From Candidatus Woesearchaeota archaeon (GTDB lineage: Archaea > Nanobdellota > Nanobdellia > Woesearchaeales > UBA10216): a DNA stretch of 8,644 bases. Positions within the stretch are counted from its first letter, which is position 1; the number at the start of each line of letters is the position of its first letter. The stretch covers positions 7,447 to 16,090 of the forward strand of contig DUGG01000081.1 in the NCBI GenBank assembly GCA_013331515.1. The letters run 5' to 3'. Position numbers and translations under genes: made by a program. The notes under the pieces are model-generated. The model ran no database searches. It had not been told where the DNA came from and saw nothing but the letters and a program-made list of their open reading frames with translations. Of the stretch, positions 5,263 through 8,644 are shown piece by piece.

Positions 5263-6474
5263 TTAGTCAACGTGCGGTTCCGGGCAGGGTATGATGAACT
5301 CTCCCTTGTATCCTGCCGCCCTGAGTTTTGGGATGATCTCGTCTTTTATGTTCCATGAGAGTATCAGGGCGTATTCGGGCTGGTCCCTCAGCATCCTGGC
5401 TTCCTCAACTATGGGGATGTGCGTGCCCGGAGTGAACCTGCCGATTTTAAGTGGGCTTTTCTCAACAGTGTAGTCCAGCTCGTCCCTGGTGATTGAGCAG
5501 TAGTTGAGCAGCGTGCTTCCCTTGGCCGGGGCTCCCACTCCAACAATCCTGCGCCCCTTTTTCTTTGCGTCGCGCAGCAGCTCCTGCAACTTGAATTTTG
5601 CCTCGGTGACTTTCTTCGCGAACTGGTCGTATGCCCCGCTTGTGTAAAGGCCTGCTTTTTCCTCTTTTGAGATTATCGTCGCAACGTTTCCTGAAACGGG
5701 ATGGTCGCCTTTTTTGCACGCATACACCCTTATTGAGCCTCCATGGGTTGTTATGAGTTCTGCGTCAAACACTTCCATGCCGTGCTTTCCAAACAAGTGG
5801 ATGAGCGGCTTTAGCGAGTAGTACCTTAAATGCTCGTGGTATATTGAGTCGTACTGCATTTGCGTTACCATGCTGAGGAGGTGGTGGGATTCTGTGACGA
5901 AAGCCCCGCCTTCGGCAAGGAGGGTTTTTACGCCTCTTACAACAGAGTGCACGTCTTTTATGTGGGCGAAGACGTTGGTTGCAGTTATAACCTTTGCATT
6001 GTCGTTTTCCCTCGCAAGCTTCAGGGCGGTTTCCTCGTTGAAGAATTCGTTGGCTGTTGGTATCCCTTTTTGCTTTGCAATTTCTGCTATTGTTGACGGC
6101 TCAACGCCGAGCACTTTGATTTTGTAGGGTAGGTAGCCTTCCAGCAGGGTGCCGTCGTTGGAGCCGATGTCAACCGCAAGGTCTTTTTGCCCGAGGTTGA
6201 ACCTTTCGGCAAGGTGCTTTGTCAGGTTTGCGAAGCTGGCCTTTAAGCTGTTGTTCGCGCCCGTGGTGTATAGGTAGTCCCGGAACATTGCTTCGGGGTC
6301 TACGGCGTAGCCGAGTTGCACAAGGTGGCAGCCTGCGCAGTAATAGACGTCAAGCGGGTAGTACGTTTCCGGCTCGTTTAGCTGTTCCTTGGTTACGAAG
6401 CTGTCGCTTGGGGGCTGGTGTCCCAGTGACAGGAACCTGTGCGTCTCCTCGCTGCCGCATATCTGGCATTTCAT
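5263..6474 (-). CDS. SAM-dependent sugar C-methyltransferase (TylCIII/NovU/TcaB9 type)
   Basis: 403 residues, close to the usual 405-415. The family adds a methyl group to a ring carbon, typically C3 of an NDP-4-keto-deoxyhexose, giving branched sugars. Three parts are visible: an N-terminal zinc-binding domain with Cys3, Cys6, Cys46 and Cys49 (Methyltransf_13); a central SAM domain with DIGSNDGTLL at residues 102-111 (motif I) and NVFAHI at 167-172; and a C-terminal Rossmann-like domain (Methyltransf_14) with GVGAPAKGSTLLNY at 312-325 and ILSWN at 371-375. The active-site segment IYHEHLRYYS is at 211-220. Residues His171, Tyr212, Glu214 and His215 match, by position from memory, those described for the active site of TcaB9; His215 would be the base. 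All expected residues are present, so it should be active. Its ATG overlaps the stop of the upstream membrane-protein gene (ATGA), with AGGA 5 bases before the start. The exact substrate is unknown. Confidence 0.9.
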   Translation of the reverse strand: MKCQICGSEETHRFLSLGHQPPSDSFVTKEQLNEPETYYPLDVYYCAGCHLVQLGYAVDPEAMFRDYLYTTGANNSLKASFANLTKHLAERFNLGQKDLAVDIGSNDGTLLEGYLPYKIKVLGVEPSTIAEIAKQKGIPTANEFFNEETALKLARENDNAKVITATNVFAHIKDVHSVVRGVKTLLAEGGAFVTESHHLLSMVTQMQYDSIYHEHLRYYSLKPLIHLFGKHGMEVFDAELITTHGGSIRVYACKKGDHPVSGNVATIISKEEKAGLYTSGAYDQFAKKVTEAKFKLQELLRDAKKKGRRIVGVGAPAKGSTLLNYCSITRDELDYTVEKSPLKIGRFTPGTHIPIVEEARMLRDQPEYALILSWNIKDEIIPKLRAAGYKGEFIIPCPEPHVD

Positions 6475-6483
6475 GCGTTTCCT
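6471..6483 (-). promoter_or_regulatory. ATGA stop/start overlap with ribosome site
   Basis: On the minus strand the membrane-protein gene ends in TGA that shares bases with the ATG of the methyltransferase (ATGA at 6474-6471). AGGA, complementary to 6480-6483, lies 5 bases before the ATG. This arrangement is typical of translational coupling and shows that the two products are made from one mRNA. Confidence 0.75.
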
Positions 6484-8633
6484 GTTCTGTGGTTGCGTTT
6501 AAAAATAATTTGCCCTGCGAGCAGCGCTGCCGTCAGGATAAGTGCAGCCAGAGAGAGTGCCAGTGTTGCCTTCCTGAGCTGGGTGAGTGTTGGCGTTATT
6601 TCTATCGTGTGGGTTCCCTTTGGCAGTTCCAGCACGAGCAGGTTGAATGCGCTTTTGTAGTGTTGCGCCTTTTGGCCGTCAATTCTTATTTCCATCCATG
6701 GATAGTATGCGTAGCTTAGCTGGGCGTAGCTGTCTGCGCTTGTTTCGGCGATGATGGTGACCTTGCTTGTCTTCACCGTGTGCAGGGCTATTCTCAGGTT
6801 AAGCTCCTGCTGTTGCGCCGTTTCCGGGAATCTGAAGCCATTGTTTTCCACGCTGTCCGCAATGAGGATGGTGCCTGCCGTTCCCTTATCCATGTTGATT
6901 GCCATCTCGCCGAGCGAGGCGTTCACTCTTTCCCATGGGAATTCCCTTTTCTCAAACTCGCCTTTTGTGAAGAACAGGCCTTTTTCAGTCTCGCTTATGC
7001 GAGGGGTTTTCCTGGCTGTGGGTGCTACAATCATTGGCGAGGCGTTGAGCCTGGATATCATCGGCGGCTCTTTTTCAAAGCCCAGCGTTGGTGCCTTGTC
7101 TTCAAGGTTTCTCTCGGCAGGAATGCCTTTCTGGTCAGGATGCGTTATCAGGTATCCGATGTTGTACATGTAAAGCCCTTCAAGCACGTCTCTTGACAGT
7201 GGTTGGCTGAAATCGTATGTTTCCTGCGCCGCCCTGCTCGCGACAGTGGCAGCGTAGTAGAACGCCTTCGGGTCGCCTGTTGTCAGCACGCTGAATGGCA
7301 CCTGTGCATTCCGTTGGATGTATACCAACGTCGGGTAGTATGTTCTCCTGTTCGAGTGCAGGTCAAGCACTCTGGTTCCTTCGGCTCCTTGGGGTATTGC
7401 GCCGTACGCTGTCTCCTGCTGGCTAAAGTCAGGCATTGGCGGGATGAGCGCCCATGCCCCCAGGTCTGCAATGATTATGATGAGGAGTGCAGCATACGCG
7501 GCATTTGCCAGTCTGGGCTTCTTTGCTTGTGCAACGGTTGCAACCATGGCCACTCCCCCTGCTGCCGCCACGCTTATTGCCAGCGCCGCAACTATCCCTG
7601 TCCTTTGCGTTACGAAAAGCCCGAGCAGGACGGTCATGGCGCCGTAAGCGGCAATCAGTCTTATGCGCCTGTCCCTTGACTTCACGGCTGCAAATGCCGC
7701 CATCGCAATAAGCGTCAGGCCAAGATAGTCAAGCGTGAATTTAATGTTCATCCTCAGTAGTTGTGCAATGCCCGTTGCCGGGAACAGCGCCTTTGCCGCG
7801 TCATCCCGTCCTGGAATCTTTGGGGTGTACTCGTAAATTGCCTTTTGTTGGAGCGTGTTGACGTGCTCTGATTCAAGGAGGTATGGCACTGTCCAGTATG
7901 CGGTCAGGAGGAGGAAGAGTGTTCCTGCTGCTGTTGCAAGCGCGGCAGCTTTTGCAGCTTGCCGCAGCGGTTTCCCATTCAGCATGGTCCTGAGCACCAG
8001 GTAGCCGAACAGCAGCGCAATGGTGACCTGTGCGTCCTGAGGGCTGCTCAGGAACATGGCTGCCGCGATGATTGCCATGCCGGCGACGAGCGCCTTTCTG
8101 CCAGTCCTGCCGTCAGCGAAGCGCTCTATGATGAGAATTGCTACTGGCAGCAGCGCGTATATCGGCGCTGCTATTGTCCTTCCGAGGAGCAGCATTTTTA
8201 TGGTGTGCTCCGGGATGAGCGCGTAGGCCAGCCCTCCCGCAAGGGCTGCCCTGTTGTCCTTGAGAAGGTATTTTACCAGGCAGAAAGCCGTGACTGCCGA
8301 GGATATGTGGAGCAGGAATGCTGTTGTCCTGAACGCCGCATCAATGTTGTTGAACAGGAAGTTGGCAGCCCCTGCCAGCGTGAAGAAAACCTGCCCGTGG
8401 TATGCCGGATGCATTGAGCCCAGTGCCCAGTTGAAGAAGAAGTGTGGCAGTTGCCCGTCGCTGAGCATCTGGTAATACGAAAATGAAGCAGCCTGGAACA
8501 CTAGGCCGTCGTAGAGCAGCATTTTGCCTGGGGCAAAGTATGGCAGCAGCAGCCCTGCGCTTATCGTGGTGAGCGTGATTAGCGCGCTTGCAGTGCTTTT
8601 CGTTGCTTCAGCCAGCACTTTGGCCGGGTTCAT
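6471..8633 (-). CDS. Multi-spanning GT-C/YfhO-like membrane protein (PTPS-related), start possibly beyond window
   Basis: At least 720 residues. The N-terminal 400 hold about twelve hydrophobic segments (roughly 15-35, 82-96, 103-124, 128-140, 147-170, 182-198, 203-217, 228-248, 298-317, 323-342, 346-367, 378-398). The first outer loop carries Asp42 and then LSDGQLPHFFFNWALGS (57-73), the layout of GT-C enzymes and YfhO/6-pyruvoyl-tetrahydropterin-synthase-related membrane proteins, in which an Asp precedes an L..G..P....... .G element. AYWTVPYLLES at 245-255 recurs in that group. A soluble region of about 290 residues (399-688), probably extracytoplasmic, ends with YYPWMEIRIDGQKA at 643-656 and LPKGTHTIEI at 670-679, which match the C-terminal beta domain of YfhO proteins, followed by a last helix at 690-711 and a basic tail. 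The likely role is lipid-linked glycosyl transfer or glycan modification, not demonstrated. The ATG at 8633 is workable, but the frame stays open for the remaining 3 codons to the edge, so the true start may lie outside. First visible gene of its operon; promoter not in view. Confidence 0.8.
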   Translation of the reverse strand: MNPAKVLAEATKSTASALITLTTISAGLLLPYFAPGKMLLYDGLVFQAASFSYYQMLSDGQLPHFFFNWALGSMHPAYHGQVFFTLAGAANFLFNNIDAAFRTTAFLLHISSAVTAFCLVKYLLKDNRAALAGGLAYALIPEHTIKMLLLGRTIAAPIYALLPVAILIIERFADGRTGRKALVAGMAIIAAAMFLSSPQDAQVTIALLFGYLVLRTMLNGKPLRQAAKAAALATAAGTLFLLLTAYWTVPYLLESEHVNTLQQKAIYEYTPKIPGRDDAAKALFPATGIAQLLRMNIKFTLDYLGLTLIAMAAFAAVKSRDRRIRLIAAYGAMTVLLGLFVTQRTGIVAALAISVAAAGGVAMVATVAQAKKPRLANAAYAALLIIIIADLGAWALIPPMPDFSQQETAYGAIPQGAEGTRVLDLHSNRRTYYPTLVYIQRNAQVPFSVLTTGDPKAFYYAATVASRAAQETYDFSQPLSRDVLEGLYMYNIGYLITHPDQKGIPAERNLEDKAPTLGFEKEPPMISRLNASPMIVAPTARKTPRISETEKGLFFTKGEFEKREFPWERVNASLGEMAINMDKGTAGTILIADSVENNGFRFPETAQQQELNLRIALHTVKTSKVTIIAETSADSYAQLSYAYYPWMEIRIDGQKAQHYKSAFNLLVLELPKGTHTIEITPTLTQLRKATLALSLAALILTAALLAGQIIFKRNHRTGNA

Positions 8634-8644
8634 GGCGAGTATGG

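Noticed and set aside
1..8644. CRISPR arrays, tRNA or rRNA genes, transposases, attachment sites
   Set aside because: Reading both strands I found no regularly spaced repeats, cloverleaf or rRNA-like segments, or transposase motifs. Coding genes fill nearly the entire window and no gap exceeds 112 bases.

Overview
The window reads as archaeal chromosomal DNA from a surface-glycan (nucleotide-sugar and glycosyltransfer) locus. The case for an archaeon is inferred from three things seen here: AT-rich TATA-like boxes centred about 26-30 bases upstream of the start codons of the three genes that open transcription units, which implies leaderless or nearly leaderless mRNAs; no bacterial -35/-10 pairs at those places; and a C-terminal fragment of a CARDB-type surface protein at the left edge. 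GC content looks close to one half. I cannot name the lineage; a DPANN-type or other uncultured archaeon is plausible but not shown.

Layout. Bases 1-177 hold the C-terminal end of a CARDB-domain protein (+). Its stop codon lies in the left arm of a hairpin that runs straight into the TATA box of the next gene. 245-1285 (+) is an SDR sugar epimerase of the CDP-paratose/CDP-tyvelose 2-epimerase type. After a 112-base convergent gap, 3602-1398 (-) is a two-gene unit: a UDP-sugar 6-dehydrogenase followed 3 bases later by a second SDR epimerase/dehydratase. An 85-base divergent promoter region (3603-3687) separates it from a family 2 glycosyltransferase (3688-4410, +). The tail of that gene overlaps the tail of the last gene of a second minus-strand operon, which enters from beyond the right edge: a 720-residue GT-C/YfhO-like membrane protein (8633-6471), a TylCIII/NovU-type sugar C-methyltransferase (6474-5263) and an aldo/keto reductase (5260-4397). 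Gene junctions in that operon are a 4-base ATGA overlap and a 2-base gap.

How the genes may work together (inference). The dehydrogenase and second SDR could make and then epimerise or decarboxylate a UDP-uronic acid. The RfbE-like epimerase and the C-methyltransferase/reductase pair point to unusual deoxy or branched sugars. The family 2 glycosyltransferase could load a sugar on a polyprenyl phosphate, and the multi-spanning protein could use a lipid-linked sugar, or otherwise act in glycan assembly, outside the membrane. The enzymes that would start the deoxysugar pathways (nucleotidyltransferase, 4,6-dehydratase, 3-dehydratase) are not in the window. The most notable details are the loss of the canonical catalytic histidine in the aldo/keto reductase and the coupling of a macrolide-sugar-like C-methyltransferase and reductase to a membrane glycan protein.
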